Below are positions 9,060-18,456 of a stretch of DNA of 64,000 nt, piece by piece. Position 1 is the stretch's first letter; every line of letters begins with the position of its first letter. Location of the stretch: the NCBI RefSeq assembly GCF_963665445.1, contig NZ_OY762276.1, positions 4,272,601-4,336,600 of the forward strand, written 5' to 3'. Under the pieces are notes generated by a model that did not search any database, had not been told where the DNA came from, and worked only from the letters and a program-made list of their open reading frames with translations. The stretch is from an uncultured Desulfobulbus sp. (GTDB lineage Bacteria; Desulfobacterota; Desulfobulbia; Desulfobulbales; Desulfobulbaceae). The position numbers were made by a program, and so were the translations under genes.

Positions 9060-9434
9060 ATGACCAAGATGAATGAAGTGTACAAATGCGCACTCTGTGG
9101 AAACATTGTCGAAGTTCTGCATGCCGGCGCCGGCGAGTTGGTCTGTTGCGGCCAGCCCATGGGGCTGATGAGCGAAAACACCGTTGATGCGGCCAAGGAA
9201 AAACATGTGCCGGTTATCACCAAGGTCGCCGAGGGGTACAAGGTGAGTGTCGGTTCCGTGCCTCACCCCATGGAAGAGAAACACTGGATTGAATTTATCG
9301 AACTGATTGCCGACGGTAAGGTCTATCGCCAAACCCTCAAACCTGGCGAGGCCCCCGAGGCAACCTTCTGCATTCAGGCGGAGAATGTCTCCGCCCGTGA
9401 GTACTGCAACCTGCACGGGTTGTGGAAAGCCTGA
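9060..9434 (+). CDS. dfx: Desulfoferrodoxin (2Fe superoxide reductase)
   Basis: Reduces superoxide to peroxide without making O2; typical of anaerobes. The N-terminal desulforedoxin-like centre I has CALCG and the vicinal pair VCCGQPM. Centre II ligands are visible as [17 protein letters not shown] and CNLHGLW (His4Cys site), and the Glu-Lys of KEKH is retained. 124 aa, normal. AAGGAG lies 8 bases before ATG 9060; the upstream in-frame ATG at 8931 lacks such a site and would add non-homologous residues. It is followed by rubredoxin, its usual electron donor. Confidence 0.97.
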   Translation: MTKMNEVYKCALCGNIVEVLHAGAGELVCCGQPMGLMSENTVDAAKEKHVPVITKVAEGYKVSVGSVPHPMEEKHWIEFIELIADGKVYRQTLKPGEAPEATFCIQAENVSAREYCNLHGLWKA

Positions 9435-9467
9435 TCCTACAATCCCAACCATAGAAGAGGAGAGCAA

Positions 9468-9626
9468 ATGAAAAAATATGTCTGTGTAGTCTGTGACTAT
9501 GAGTATGATCCCGCCGCCGGTGACCCCGACAACGGTGTAGCCGCCGGTACCGCTTTTGAGGATATCCCCGAAGACTGGGTTTGTCCGGTTTGCGGTGCGG
9601 GTAAGGATCAGTTCGAAGAAGCCTGA
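9468..9626 (+). CDS. Rubredoxin
   Basis: 52-aa electron carrier with one Fe(Cys)4 site. The ligands are in [10 protein letters not shown] and [10 protein letters not shown], with the standard [20 protein letters not shown] between them. A GAGGAGAGC ribosome-binding site precedes the ATG. It lies 33 bp after desulfoferrodoxin and upstream of the diiron flavoprotein; it can supply electrons to both. Confidence 0.98.
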   Translation: MKKYVCVVCDYEYDPAAGDPDNGVAAGTAFEDIPEDWVCPVCGAGKDQFEEA

Positions 9627-9633
9627 TTCTTTG

Positions 9634-9672
9634 GCCCCCTGCTCGAACCAATCGGGCAGGGGGCTCTTTTTT
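9634..9672 (+). terminator. Rho-independent terminator after rubredoxin
   Basis: Stem GCCCCCTGC / GCAGGGGGC around a 13-nt loop followed by TCTTTTTT. It separates the dfx-rub unit from the DsrE-like gene. Confidence 0.9.
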
Positions 9673-9795
9673 GGGCGAACCGCCGCCCCTTTTCGAACCA
9701 CCACCTTCCATGACGGTCCGTCCTGGAACCATCAATGCCGTTCTTCCCAGATCACCCCATGTTACTCACCGCATTTCTCGAGCGAGGTCATTCCC

Positions 9796-10143
9796 ATGCA
9801 AAAAATCGTCTTTTTCGCGTTTCGTGATAATCCCCTCTGTTTTGTCCATGTTTTGCTCAATGCCCTTGATTTGGCTGAAAAAGGACAGGAAGGCAAAATA
9901 GTTTTGGAAGGCGAGGCGGTCACCCTGGTCTCGGTTATGGCGGATCCGAGTCACTTCCTCCATTCGCTCTACACCAAGGCCAAGGAGAAAGGACTGATTC
10001 TCGGTGCCTGCAAAGCCTGTTCCGCCAAACTGAAGGCGACTGAGGCGGTCACCCGGGAAAACATCCCCCTGATCGGCGAGATGGCCGGCCATCCGGCAAT
10101 GTCCGATTTCATTGCCCAGGGGTATACAGTTATCACCTTCTAA
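9796..10143 (+). CDS. DsrE-like small cytoplasmic protein
   Basis: 115 aa with the alternating beta-alpha look of the DsrE/DsrF-like fold: an N-terminal strand QKIVFFAFRD, a central helix LLNALDLAEKG, and a C-terminal GACKACSAKL segment with a CxxC pair. It ends with QGYTVITF. Such proteins bind or carry sulfur or small ligands, but no specific partner is evident. It sits between rubredoxin and the diiron flavoprotein, so a redox role in oxygen response is possible. The true start is ATG 9796 with GAGG upstream; the longer open frame to 9556 runs through the terminator. Confidence 0.7.
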   Translation: MQKIVFFAFRDNPLCFVHVLLNALDLAEKGQEGKIVLEGEAVTLVSVMADPSHFLHSLYTKAKEKGLILGACKACSAKLKATEAVTRENIPLIGEMAGHPAMSDFIAQGYTVITF

Positions 10144-10171
10144 TCCCTCATTTTTTCGGACCTATACTCCC

Positions 10172-11392
10172 ATGAAAACGATTCAACTTGCTGAAAATGT
10201 CTACTGGGTAGGTGCTGTTGATTGGAATATTCGTGATTTTCACGGCTACTCGACCTACCGCGGCACCACCTATAACGCCTTTCTCATCATCGACGAAAAA
10301 ATCACCCTGATCGATACGGTCAAAAAACCGTACAAGAATGAGCTGATGCACCGGATCCACAACATCATCGATCCGAAAAAGATCGATTACCTGGTGGTCA
10401 ACCACGTGGAAATGGACCACAGCGGATCACTCCCCGAGGTGGTGGAAGCGATCAATCCGGAAAAGATCATCTGCTCCAAGATGGGCCAGAAAGCGCTCAT
10501 CCAGCATTTCCACCGTGCGGACTGGCCCTATCACGTGGCCGCTCCGGGCGAGGAGATCAGCCTTGGCAGAAAGACCCTGAGCTTTCTCGAAACCCGCATG
10601 CTCCACTGGCCGGATTCCATGTTCACCTACCTCAAGGAAGATCAGATCCTCTTTACCTCCGATGCCTTTGGCGAGCACCTGGCCACCAGCGAGCGGTTTG
10701 ACGACGAGGTGGACCAGTCCATCCTGATGCACGAGGCCACCAAGTACTACGCCAATATCCTCACCCTCTATTCGCCGCTGGTGAAAAAACTGCTGGCCAA
10801 GGTCGGCGAGATGCAGTTGCCGATCAAGATGCTCGCCCCAGATCATGGTGTTATCTGGCGCTCCAACCCCGGCAAGATCATCGAGGCCTACACCCGTTGG
10901 TGCAACCACCAGGGCAATGGCCGGGCACTGGTCATCTACGATACCATGTGGGACTCCACCAAGAAGATGGCCAGGGCCGTGGCCGAGGGACTGCACGAGC
11001 AGGGGGTGGAGTACACCCTACTTGATCTGGCAGTCAATCACCGCAGCGATGTCATGACCGAAGTGCTGGAGGCGAGCGCCATTGTTCTTGGTTCTTCGAC
11101 CCTCAACAACGGCATGCTGCCGCGAATGGCCGATTTCCTGATGTACATGCGCGGCCTGCGGCCGACCAACAAGGTCGGGGCCGCCTTTGGTTCCTACGGC
11201 TGGTCGGGCGAGGCGGTGAAGATGATGAACGAGACCCTCAAGGAGATGAACATCGTGGTCTGCCATGAGGGCATCCGCACCCAGTATGTCCCCGAGCATG
11301 CCCAGCTGGGACAGTGCGTTGAGCTGGGGCGCACGGTCGGCAAGGCCATGCAGGCGATGATGGCCGGCGAGCAGGTGGAATCCTTGCTTTAA
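10172..11392 (+). CDS. A-type flavoprotein (rubredoxin:oxygen oxidoreductase / FprA-like)
   Basis: 406 aa. The N-terminal metallo-beta-lactamase-like domain has diiron ligands HVEMDH (about residues 79-84), LHWPDSM, SDAFGEH and APDHGVIW. The C-terminal flavodoxin domain (from about residue 255) has the FMN phosphate loop IYDTMWDSTKKMA and GSSTLNNGMLPRM. In sulfate reducers this enzyme reduces O2 (or NO) to water with electrons from rubredoxin. Its position downstream of rubredoxin, desulfoferrodoxin and peroxiredoxin fits an oxygen-defence set. The start ATG 10172 gives the normal family length. Confidence 0.95.
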   Translation: MKTIQLAENVYWVGAVDWNIRDFHGYSTYRGTTYNAFLIIDEKITLIDTVKKPYKNELMHRIHNIIDPKKIDYLVVNHVEMDHSGSLPEVVEAINPEKIICSKMGQKALIQHFHRADWPYHVAAPGEEISLGRKTLSFLETRMLHWPDSMFTYLKEDQILFTSDAFGEHLATSERFDDEVDQSILMHEATKYYANILTLYSPLVKKLLAKVGEMQLPIKMLAPDHGVIWRSNPGKIIEAYTRWCNHQGNGRALVIYDTMWDSTKKMARAVAEGLHEQGVEYTLLDLAVNHRSDVMTEVLEASAIVLGSSTLNNGMLPRMADFLMYMRGLRPTNKVGAAFGSYGWSGEAVKMMNETLKEMNIVVCHEGIRTQYVPEHAQLGQCVELGRTVGKAMQAMMAGEQVESLL

Positions 11393-11420
11393 TTGGGCAA
11401 CCTTCCGCCTGTAAACAAAA

Positions 11421-11457
11421 AAAGCCCTACTCCTCGGAATGAGGTGCAGGGCTTTTT
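11421..11457. terminator. Bidirectional terminator between fprA-like gene and cmk
   Basis: Stem AAAGCCCT / AGGGCTTT (11421-11428 with 11448-11455), flanked by an A-run on the left and T-run on the right, between convergent genes. Confidence 0.85.
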
Positions 11458-11477
11458 CTGTTGTTTACTGAAATGGA

Positions 11478-12173
11478 TTATTCGCCGTGGCAGCAGGGGG
11501 TGCGCAGAACATGGGCATGCATCTGCTCAACCACTGATTCGGCGGGAATTTGCGAGGAGTCGATCAGGATCGCATCCAGGGCGGCTTTCAAGGGCGCCAG
11601 GCTCCGTTCCCGGTCGTCCTTGTCCCGCTTGATGATCTGGGCGAGCAACTGAGCTTCATCCACTGTCTCTCCCTTGCTGCGCAGTTGGGCTGCGCGGCGT
11701 CTGGCCCGAACCTCGGCGCCGGCATCGAGAAAAAATTTCCAGGCCGCATCCGGAAAGACCACCGTGCCGGTGTCACGGCCCTCGGCGACAATGCAACCGC
11801 CGGCACCGATCTCCTGCTGCAGGCGGGTCAGGGTTGAGCGCACCATCGGCAGGGAGGAGAACTGCGAGGCGAGCATCCCCATCTCCGGAGTACGCAGTTC
11901 AGGCCCGATCTCCCCCCCGTTAACCACCACCCGAACATCGTCCCCGCCTGGAAGCGGAGGCAGCAACTCCATAGTGATGGAGGCCAGCAACCCGGCCAAC
12001 TGCGGGCTTTCCTCGGCAGCCATCCCGGCCTTGCGGCACTCATAGGCCACAGCCCGGTACATGGCACCGGTATCGAGATAGGTGAAGTGCAGTTTTGCCG
12101 CCAATGCCCGCGAAACTGTGGATTTCCCGCCCCCCGAGGGGCCATCGATGGTGACGATCCGTTTACGCGACAT
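11478..12173 (-). CDS. cmk: Cytidylate kinase
   Basis: Phosphorylates CMP and dCMP. 231 aa from MSRKRIVTIDGPSGGGKST, the P-loop, through YLDTGAMYRAVA, the nucleotide-binding EGRDTGTVVFPDA, and the arginine-rich lid RARRRAAQ. An ATG at 12173 overlaps the hisC end by 11 bp; the longer frame to 12209 is not needed for the domain. Last gene of the gatC-gatA-hisC-cmk run. Confidence 0.96.
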   Translation of the reverse strand: MSRKRIVTIDGPSGGGKSTVSRALAAKLHFTYLDTGAMYRAVAYECRKAGMAAEESPQLAGLLASITMELLPPLPGGDDVRVVVNGGEIGPELRTPEMGMLASQFSSLPMVRSTLTRLQQEIGAGGCIVAEGRDTGTVVFPDAAWKFFLDAGAEVRARRRAAQLRSKGETVDEAQLLAQIIKRDKDDRERSLAPLKAALDAILIDSSQIPAESVVEQMHAHVLRTPCCHGE

Positions 12174-13278
12174 AGCCCAGATCCTTGAGACAGTCGGCCA
12201 GGGCACCAATAAAGCGCTGATTCTCCGCCTCAGTCCCCACGGTGATGCGGATGAAGTCCGGATACCCGTAGGCCTTCATCGAACGGACAATAACGCCCTT
12301 ATAGAGCATGGCCTCATAGAGCTTGGTCGCATCGCCCTTGACATCGATGAGGAAAAAGTTGGTGGAGGAGGGGTAGGGCGTGCACCCCAGCCGGGTCACC
12401 TCAGCGCTCAACCAGGCCCGGCCCACGGCGGTCCCGCTCAGGGTGAGCTGATAATGCGCGGTATCGGCAAGGGCCGCCAGGGCACCGGCCTGGGCAGGCA
12501 GGTTGATATTGAAAGGTTGCCGCACCCGGTGGAGCAGGGAAGCCACCTCACGGTGCATAACCCCAAAACCGACTCGCAACCCGGCCAGACCAAAGGCCTT
12601 GGAAAAGGTGCGCAGGCTCACCACTGCAGGAATCCCCTCGGACTCCCGGATGTAACCAAGGATATCGATCCGCTCCGCGGGATCGACAAAATCCACATAG
12701 GCCTCGTCCACCACCACGATCACCGACTGCGGCAGGGTGCGGAGAAAGCCATCGAAAGCCTCACGGGAAATGAGCGTCCCGGTGGGGTTGTTGGGATTAT
12801 CGAGAAAGATCAACTTGGTCCGCTCGGTCACGGCCGCGGCGATGGCCGCAAGGTCGTGGTGCATGTCCTTGAGATCGATGACCACATTCTCGCCGCCGCG
12901 CACCTGGACAAACTTCTGGTACATCAAGAAGGACGGATGGCTGGTGATGACCATGTCGCCACTGCCGACAAAGGCCTTGACGAGAAACTCGATCACCTCG
13001 TTGGAGCCGTTGCCGAGCACGATCTCCGAAGGTGCGCAACCGATCCACTTGGCCACTGCCTCGGTGAGGTAGTAACTGGAACCGTCGGGGTAGCGGTGCA
13101 GGGTGGAAAGCATCTGCGCGATCGCCTCGACCGCCTTGGGCGAGGGGCCCCAGGCATTTTCGTTGGAGGCCAGTTTGATGGCGTTGGTCACCCCGTACTC
13201 GCGCTCGAGCTCATCCATGGGTTTGCCGGGCGGGTAGGGGACAATGGCGGCAATGTTTTGGGGTACAGGCAGTTGCAT
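12163..13278 (-). CDS. hisC: Histidinol-phosphate aminotransferase
   Basis: PLP-dependent class I/II aminotransferase, 371 aa, transferring an amino group from glutamate to imidazole-acetol phosphate in histidine synthesis. Landmarks: KLASNENAWGPSPKAV near the start, GNGSNEVIEFL, NPNNPTGT, VVDEAYVDF, and the PLP lysine in LRTFSKAFGLAGLRVGF. Only 2 bp separate it from gatA, and it overlaps cmk by 11 bp. No other his genes are in the window. Related aminotransferases can act on aromatic keto acids, so the precise substrate is inferred. Confidence 0.93.
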   Translation of the reverse strand: MQLPVPQNIAAIVPYPPGKPMDELEREYGVTNAIKLASNENAWGPSPKAVEAIAQMLSTLHRYPDGSSYYLTEAVAKWIGCAPSEIVLGNGSNEVIEFLVKAFVGSGDMVITSHPSFLMYQKFVQVRGGENVVIDLKDMHHDLAAIAAAVTERTKLIFLDNPNNPTGTLISREAFDGFLRTLPQSVIVVVDEAYVDFVDPAERIDILGYIRESEGIPAVVSLRTFSKAFGLAGLRVGFGVMHREVASLLHRVRQPFNINLPAQAGALAALADTAHYQLTLSGTAVGRAWLSAEVTRLGCTPYPSSTNFFLIDVKGDATKLYEAMLYKGVIVRSMKAYGYPDFIRITVGTEAENQRFIGALADCLKDLGYVA

Positions 13279-13280
13279 AA

Positions 13281-14741
13281 TCAGGCGATCACCGGTTTTT
13301 TGCCGGCTATTCCGGCACGTTGTTCAAGGTTGTAGGCAGCCCGCAAAAGAATCTCCTCGTTGAAGTGGGAGGCCTGGAGCTGCATGCCGATCGGGAGGCC
13401 TGCGCTGCTGAAGCCGCAGGGAACCGACATGCCGGGAATACCGGCAAGGTTGGCAGACAGGGTGAGAATATCGGAGAGATAGAGCGCCAGCGGATCGTCG
13501 GCCTTCTCGCCGATCTTCCACGACGGCGTCGGGCAGACCGGGGAGACCATCAGGTCGCACTGGGCAAAGGCCTTGGCAAAGTCGTCCTTGATCAGGGTCC
13601 GCACCTGGGACGCCTTTTTGTAAAAGGCATCGTAGTACCCGGAGGAGAGGGCGTAGGTGCCGATGAGAATACGACGCTTGACCTCGTCGCCGAATCCCTG
13701 GGAGCGGCTTTTGTTGTACATCTCGATCAGGGCATCGGCGGATTTGTCGCGATAGCCGTAGCGCACACCATCGAACCGGGCCAGGTTGGAGCTGGCCTCG
13801 GCCGGGGCAATCAGGTAGTAGACGGCGACACAGTAATCGGTGTGGGGCAGGTTGACCTCCACCACCTCGGCACCGGCCTCCTTGAGCATGGCAATGCCGT
13901 CACGGACCGCCTTGTCTACCTCCGGATCGAGCCCCTGGCCGAAATACTCGGCCGGAACACCGACCTTCACCCCGTTGAGTCCATCCTTGAGGGCGGCGGT
14001 GAAGTCCGGGACATCGATCTTGATCGAGGTGGAATCGCAGGGATCGTAGCCGCTGATGGTGTTCATCATCAGGGCGCAGTCACGCACATCCTTGGTCAGG
14101 GGGCCAACCTGATCGAGCGAGGAGGCAAAGGCCACCAAACCGTAGCGGGACACCCGGCCATAGGTCGGCTTCATGCCCACGGTACCACAGAGCGATGCCG
14201 GCTGACGAATCGAGCCGCCGGTATCGGAACCGAGCGAGGCGAAACATTCGTCGGCGGCAACCGCAGCTGCCGAACCGCCGCTGGAGCCGCCGGCCACGTA
14301 GCCGAGCTTCCACGGGTTGTGCGGTGTCTTGAAGGCGCAGTTCTCACTGGTGGAGCCCATGGCGAATTCGTCCATGGCCAGTTTGCCCAAAAGCACCGCC
14401 CCTCCATCCTTGAGTTTGCTGACCGTGGTCGCATCGTAGGGGGCGACAAAGTGCTCCAGCATGCGCGAGCCGCAGGTGGTGGGCATGGTGGTGGTGCAGA
14501 GCACGTCCTTGAGCGCCAGGGGAATACCGTTGAGCGGACCGGTCTGACCGTTGTTCCGCCGGATATCGGCCTCTTCGGCCTGGCGCAGCGCCCCTTCTCG
14601 ATCCAGGGCCAGGTAGGCTTGAACCTTGGGCTCCACCTGGTCGATGCGATTGAGCACGGCTTCGGTCAGGGCAACCGAGGTGGTTTCACCGGCGGCGAGC
14701 AGATCCTGGGCCTCATGTAGGGTTAATGCAGAGAGTTCCAT
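13281..14741 (-). CDS. gatA: Asp-tRNA(Asn)/Glu-tRNA(Gln) amidotransferase subunit A
   Basis: 486-aa amidase-signature protein that releases ammonia from glutamine for transamidation of mischarged Glu-tRNA(Gln) or Asp-tRNA(Asn). The Ser-cisSer-Lys triad is visible: the lysine in [11 protein letters not shown] and the serines in [13 protein letters not shown] and [13 protein letters not shown]. Length and start are standard. It is followed 2 bp later by hisC and preceded by gatC; gatB is not in the window and must be elsewhere for a working GatCAB. Confidence 0.97.
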   Translation of the reverse strand: MELSALTLHEAQDLLAAGETTSVALTEAVLNRIDQVEPKVQAYLALDREGALRQAEEADIRRNNGQTGPLNGIPLALKDVLCTTTMPTTCGSRMLEHFVAPYDATTVSKLKDGGAVLLGKLAMDEFAMGSTSENCAFKTPHNPWKLGYVAGGSSGGSAAAVAADECFASLGSDTGGSIRQPASLCGTVGMKPTYGRVSRYGLVAFASSLDQVGPLTKDVRDCALMMNTISGYDPCDSTSIKIDVPDFTAALKDGLNGVKVGVPAEYFGQGLDPEVDKAVRDGIAMLKEAGAEVVEVNLPHTDYCVAVYYLIAPAEASSNLARFDGVRYGYRDKSADALIEMYNKSRSQGFGDEVKRRILIGTYALSSGYYDAFYKKASQVRTLIKDDFAKAFAQCDLMVSPVCPTPSWKIGEKADDPLALYLSDILTLSANLAGIPGMSVPCGFSSAGLPIGMQLQASHFNEEILLRAAYNLEQRAGIAGKKPVIA

Positions 14742-14782
14742 GGGTGCATGTAGGTAAAAGGAAAAAAAAAGAGCGATATCGA

Positions 14783-15070
14783 TCAGCTGATGACCCGGGG
14801 CACGACAAAGGTTTCGCCGTTTTGCTCAGGACCATTCTGCAGGGCCAGTTCGCGGGGCAGTGAGGGGCGAACCTCGTCTTCGCGAAAGGCATTGACCACG
14901 TTCTGGGTGTGGGTGGTGACCGGCACGCCCTTGGTATCGAGTTCATCGAGTTTGGCCACATAGGACAAAATGGCATCGAGTTGACCGGTCATGCGGTCCA
15001 CTTCGGCCTCGGACAGGTCGAGACGGGCCAACTTGGCCACATGCTGTACTTCTTCACGGGTAATTTTCAT
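14783..15070 (-). CDS. gatC: Asp-tRNA(Asn)/Glu-tRNA(Gln) amidotransferase subunit C
   Basis: 95-aa small subunit that wraps between GatA and GatB. It opens with [24 protein letters not shown], the conserved helix of the family, and contains [18 protein letters not shown]. It lies 41 bp upstream of gatA, so both are probably co-transcribed. Confidence 0.95.
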   Translation of the reverse strand: MKITREEVQHVAKLARLDLSEAEVDRMTGQLDAILSYVAKLDELDTKGVPVTTHTQNVVNAFREDEVRPSLPRELALQNGPEQNGETFVVPRVIS

Positions 15071-15164
15071 AACAGTCAGGAAAAAAATGACAAAGAGGAC
15101 TGAGCGTTGTTGTTCGCCAAAAAACAGGAATGTGCAAGCCTGTAATCAGTTACCAAAAAAACAG

Positions 15165-16220
15165 CTACTGTTTATACAGCGAACGCGCGGAAAGAACAAC
15201 CCCTGCAAAGATCTCCACCAGCTCAGGGTCGAACTGGGTTCCGGCACAACGGCGCAATTCGCCGATGGCCTCGGGGGTGGTCAGGTTTTTGCGGTAGTTG
15301 CGGCGGGAGGTCATGGCATCGTAGCTGTCGACGATGGTGATGATGCGGGTGAGCATATCGATTTCATCGCCGCCGATTCCATCCGGATAACCAGAACCGT
15401 CGAGCTTTTCGTGATGGTGGCGGATGATTTCCCGCTCGCGTTCCATAAAGGTGAGCGGTTCGATGATACTCGCACCGATCTCGGGATGTTTTTTAATGAG
15501 CTCCCATTCCTCAGGGCTGAGATCGCCCGGTTTACGGATACAGGAGAGATCGATCACCAGCTTGCCAATATCGTGAAACTGAGAAGCCCTCTGCAGCACC
15601 AGCAGATCATCACTGTGCAGTCTGGCCGACTGCCCCAGCAGCATGGCCAGCTCGGTCACCCGCAGGGTATGGCCGGCAGTGTAGCCGTCCTTTTCCTCCA
15701 TGGCGGCCTGCAGGCTGGACATGATCTGCACCGTGGCCCCCTCGAGATGGCAGCTGTATTGCTCAAGCAACTGATTTTTTTCGGCCAACTCCCGGGTCTT
15801 GGCCTGGACCTCGCATTCCAGCTGCTCCTTGTAGGCCCTCTCCTGGAGCAGATAGTGCCGCTTTTCCACGGCCTGCTTGACCTTGACGTGAAAAAGTTCG
15901 ATATCAGCAATGGGCTTGGTGAGGAAATCATAGGCACCGAGATGGATCGCCTTGACCGCGTAATCCATGGTCCCGACACCGGTTAAAAAAAGAACAGGTA
16001 TATCAACACGTTGTTCATTAAGACGCTCCAATGTCTCGAAGCCGTCCATGTCCGGCATGTTGATATCAAGGACAATGACGTCAAACTCGTCTGAAACATG
16101 CTCAAGCACCTGGCGTCCCGATTCGACCGCGACCACCTCATGGTCGAACAGGGTGAGGATTTTCTGAATCGCCAGACGGACCAGGCTATCATCATCGGCT
16201 ATGAGAATCTTTGACCCCAT
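15165..16220 (-). CDS. Response regulator with HD-GYP-type phosphodiesterase output domain
   Basis: 351 aa from MGSKILIADDD. Residues about 4-120 are a receiver domain: acidic pocket ADDD, phospho-acceptor in VIVLDINMPDMDG, and KPIAD at the end. A coiled-coil stretch follows (about 130-170, rich in Glu/Gln/Lys). The C-terminal HD-GYP-type domain has FHDIGKLVID, KKHPEIGA, RHHHEKLDGSGYPDG and DSYDAMTSRRNYR. Such proteins hydrolyse cyclic di-GMP on phosphorylation. No sensor kinase is adjacent. The start at 16220 has AGGA about 8 bases upstream; the open frame continues to 16325 without homology. Confidence 0.93.
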   Translation of the reverse strand: MGSKILIADDDSLVRLAIQKILTLFDHEVVAVESGRQVLEHVSDEFDVIVLDINMPDMDGFETLERLNEQRVDIPVLFLTGVGTMDYAVKAIHLGAYDFLTKPIADIELFHVKVKQAVEKRHYLLQERAYKEQLECEVQAKTRELAEKNQLLEQYSCHLEGATVQIMSSLQAAMEEKDGYTAGHTLRVTELAMLLGQSARLHSDDLLVLQRASQFHDIGKLVIDLSCIRKPGDLSPEEWELIKKHPEIGASIIEPLTFMEREREIIRHHHEKLDGSGYPDGIGGDEIDMLTRIITIVDSYDAMTSRRNYRKNLTTPEAIGELRRCAGTQFDPELVEIFAGVVLSARSLYKQ

Positions 16221-16388
16221 ACAACATCCTGTACGTTGGGAACAATGGGTGAGGGCTCGTTTGCGTTGGCGTGCAAGGCCGTCCGGGCTGTGCAGCGCTC
16301 CGCTGTAGTTTCCCACAAATATCAATTTGAGAAAAGCTTAAATCTTGCCCCTGGTCAACCCAAAGAATTTTTTTGAATCGACCTGAGC

Positions 16389-16428
16389 AAAAAAACGAGC
16401 CGCTCCTGTTCCGATAACGACAGGGGCT
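16389..16428 (-). terminator. Probable terminator of the PhoH operon
   Basis: On the minus strand an imperfect hairpin (AGCCCCTGT ... ACAGGAGCGGCT) is followed by CGTTTTTTT just after the stop of the periplasmic-protein gene. Confidence 0.6.
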
Positions 16429-16432
16429 GGGG

Positions 16433-17122
16433 TCAGGGACGAACCAGGGTAATCACCGTCTCCGGCACACCTGGGGGACCGTGGGTCCCACGATAGCGGA
16501 CAAAGACATCATCCCCTTGGCGGAACCAGTACTCCGCCGACCAGAGCCCCGACATCAAGCCCTCCAGACGGATGACCACTTTGTTGGCCAGGATCTCGCC
16601 GCCTTCGGCACTTGTCAGGCGGCCTGCGCCCTCACGTTCGGCCTGCAGGGTCAGAACCTCGAGATTATCCGGACGAACCGTCCAGAAGCTGGTTTTGTTC
16701 TGCTTCCGCTTCTCCATGCAGTGAAGGGAAAAGGAGAGGGGCTGGCACCAGGGGCGGGCATCGATCTTTTCCTCCTTGGCCACCTTCTTGCCCTCAAAAC
16801 GCCCGGAGAACACCAGGACGTTCCCCCTGCGTTCCGCGCGGACATCAGTGTCCGGATCCCGTACATACCGCCAGGACAGGGTTGTCCCTTCCGGCGTATT
16901 GACGCTGGTATAGACTTCGTTTTTCTGCCTCTGGGTGACGGTCACCGTGACCTCGTTCGGTTCGGTGTCGGCATTCCACACAAAGAAAAAGCTGTCACCA
17001 CCGGTCTGTTCGCGGTACTGCAACTCACGGCTCGAAGCAAAAACCAGGGAGGTCAGCAGCAGCTGGGCACTCAGGCAAAGAATGAGGGACAGGAAGACGG
17101 GCAACAACGGATTGTGTTTCAT
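16433..17122 (-). CDS. Exported protein of unknown function
   Basis: 229 aa. The N-terminus is a signal peptide or anchor (LLPVFLSLILCLSAQLLLTSLVFASS). The rest looks like a beta-rich periplasmic domain (VTVTVTQRQKNEVYT, TTLSWRYVRDPDTDV, NVLVFSGRFEGKKV) ending with WSAEYWFRQGDDVFVRYRGTHG. Two cysteines (RPWCQP and LHCMEK) could pair. The start overlaps the phoH stop as ATGA, so it is co-translated with the PIN-PhoH protein. I do not recognise the family with confidence; a DUF3108-like fold is one possibility. Confidence 0.7.
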   Translation of the reverse strand: MKHNPLLPVFLSLILCLSAQLLLTSLVFASSRELQYREQTGGDSFFFVWNADTEPNEVTVTVTQRQKNEVYTSVNTPEGTTLSWRYVRDPDTDVRAERRGNVLVFSGRFEGKKVAKEEKIDARPWCQPLSFSLHCMEKRKQNKTSFWTVRPDNLEVLTLQAEREGAGRLTSAEGGEILANKVVIRLEGLMSGLWSAEYWFRQGDDVFVRYRGTHGPPGVPETVITLVRP

Positions 17123-18456
17123 AAAAGTTCACTGGCAAGCATCGCGAGTTCGGAACGCTCACCCTTTTCAAGGTTGACATGGGCGTAGAGCGGCTGCCCC
17201 TGCATCTTTTCGATCAGGTGGCTCAGGCCGTTTGACTGGGTGTCGAGGTAGGGATGATCGATCTGGTGGATATCGCCGGTGAACACCACCTTGGTGCCTT
17301 CTCCGGCACGGGTGATGATTGTTTTTACCTCGTGCGGGGTCAGGTTTTGCGCCTCATCGACGATCATGTACATACTCACCAGACTGCGGCCGCGGATATA
17401 GGCCAGCGGTTCGATGATCAGCCGCTTTTCCTCCTGCAGCCGGCCCAGGATCTGCCCCATTTCACTCTGCTCGGAAAACTGGTTACGGATGACCGCCAGG
17501 TTGTCATAGAGCGGCTGCATGTAGGGACCGATCTTGGAGTTGATGTCGCCGGGCAGGTAGCCGATGTCCTTGTTGGACAGGGGCACGATCGGCCGTGCAA
17601 GCATGATCTGGCGGTAGTTCGACCGCTGCTCCAGGGCGGCGGCCAGGGCAAGCAGGGTTTTGCCGGTTCCAGCCTTACCCGAGACGCTCACCAGGGGGAC
17701 ATGGGGATTGCACAGGGCGTGGATGGCAAAACTCTGCTCCGCGTTGCGCGGGGTTATACCATAGACCGTTACCCGATGGATCTTTTCCAGCCGCCGTTCC
17801 CCGTGATTATGGGTGGCAAGCACCGATTTTCGGCTGTTTCTGAGGATCAGGTACTCGTTGGCGAGTAGATCCATGTGTCCGGACAGGGCATCGACCGAGA
17901 TTCCGGGATGATCGCGGTGGAGGGCATCGATCACCTCCGGATCCACCTCCTCAATCCGACGGCACCCCGTATACAACCCTCCGATATTCTTGACATGATC
18001 GGTGGTGTAATCCTCGGCCATCAACCCCACCGACTTGGCCTTCATCCGCAGGTTGACGTCCTTGGTCACCAGGATATAGCGCCGGGTGGGGTCATCCTTG
18101 GCCAGGCAGTAGCCGATATTGAGAATCTGGTGGTCGGGTTTGGAGGAGGCGGGAAAATGGAGGCGCAAATCCTCGTGGGTCACCTGCTCCAGCTTGATGG
18201 AGACCTTACCCTTGTCCGGGCCGATTCTCACTCCGCCGTTGAGCAGTTTGCCCGCACTGAGGCTGTCCAGTGAACGAACAAATTCCCGCGCGTGAAAATT
18301 CAGCGATTGGTTGCCCTTTTTGAACTGATCCAGTTCCTCAAGAACAGTAATAGGGATGACGATGTCATGCTCCTGGAAATTGTTTATGCATGCCGAATCA
18401 TGAAGAATGACATTGGTATCCAGGATAAAGGTTTTGGGAGAGGAGCTGTTGGTCAT
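17119..18456 (-). CDS. PIN domain - PhoH ATPase fusion (PhoH2-like)
   Basis: 445 aa. Residues about 8-150 form a PIN ribonuclease domain with acidic sites at ILDTNVILHD, VLEELD, and VTKDVNLRMKA. From about residue 235 there is a PhoH-type NTPase: P-loop VSGKAGTGKTLLALA, RPIVP, Walker B YMIVDEAQNLTPHEVKTI and sensor FTGDIHQID. PhoH2 proteins couple RNA unwinding to PIN cleavage. The start at 18456 is the only one that keeps the PIN domain intact, and it lies 59 bp inside the end of the upstream 2H-phosphoesterase gene. The family name derives from phosphate starvation, but regulation here is not shown by the sequence. Confidence 0.92.
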   Translation of the reverse strand: MTNSSSPKTFILDTNVILHDSACINNFQEHDIVIPITVLEELDQFKKGNQSLNFHAREFVRSLDSLSAGKLLNGGVRIGPDKGKVSIKLEQVTHEDLRLHFPASSKPDHQILNIGYCLAKDDPTRRYILVTKDVNLRMKAKSVGLMAEDYTTDHVKNIGGLYTGCRRIEEVDPEVIDALHRDHPGISVDALSGHMDLLANEYLILRNSRKSVLATHNHGERRLEKIHRVTVYGITPRNAEQSFAIHALCNPHVPLVSVSGKAGTGKTLLALAAALEQRSNYRQIMLARPIVPLSNKDIGYLPGDINSKIGPYMQPLYDNLAVIRNQFSEQSEMGQILGRLQEEKRLIIEPLAYIRGRSLVSMYMIVDEAQNLTPHEVKTIITRAGEGTKVVFTGDIHQIDHPYLDTQSNGLSHLIEKMQGQPLYAHVNLEKGERSELAMLASELL

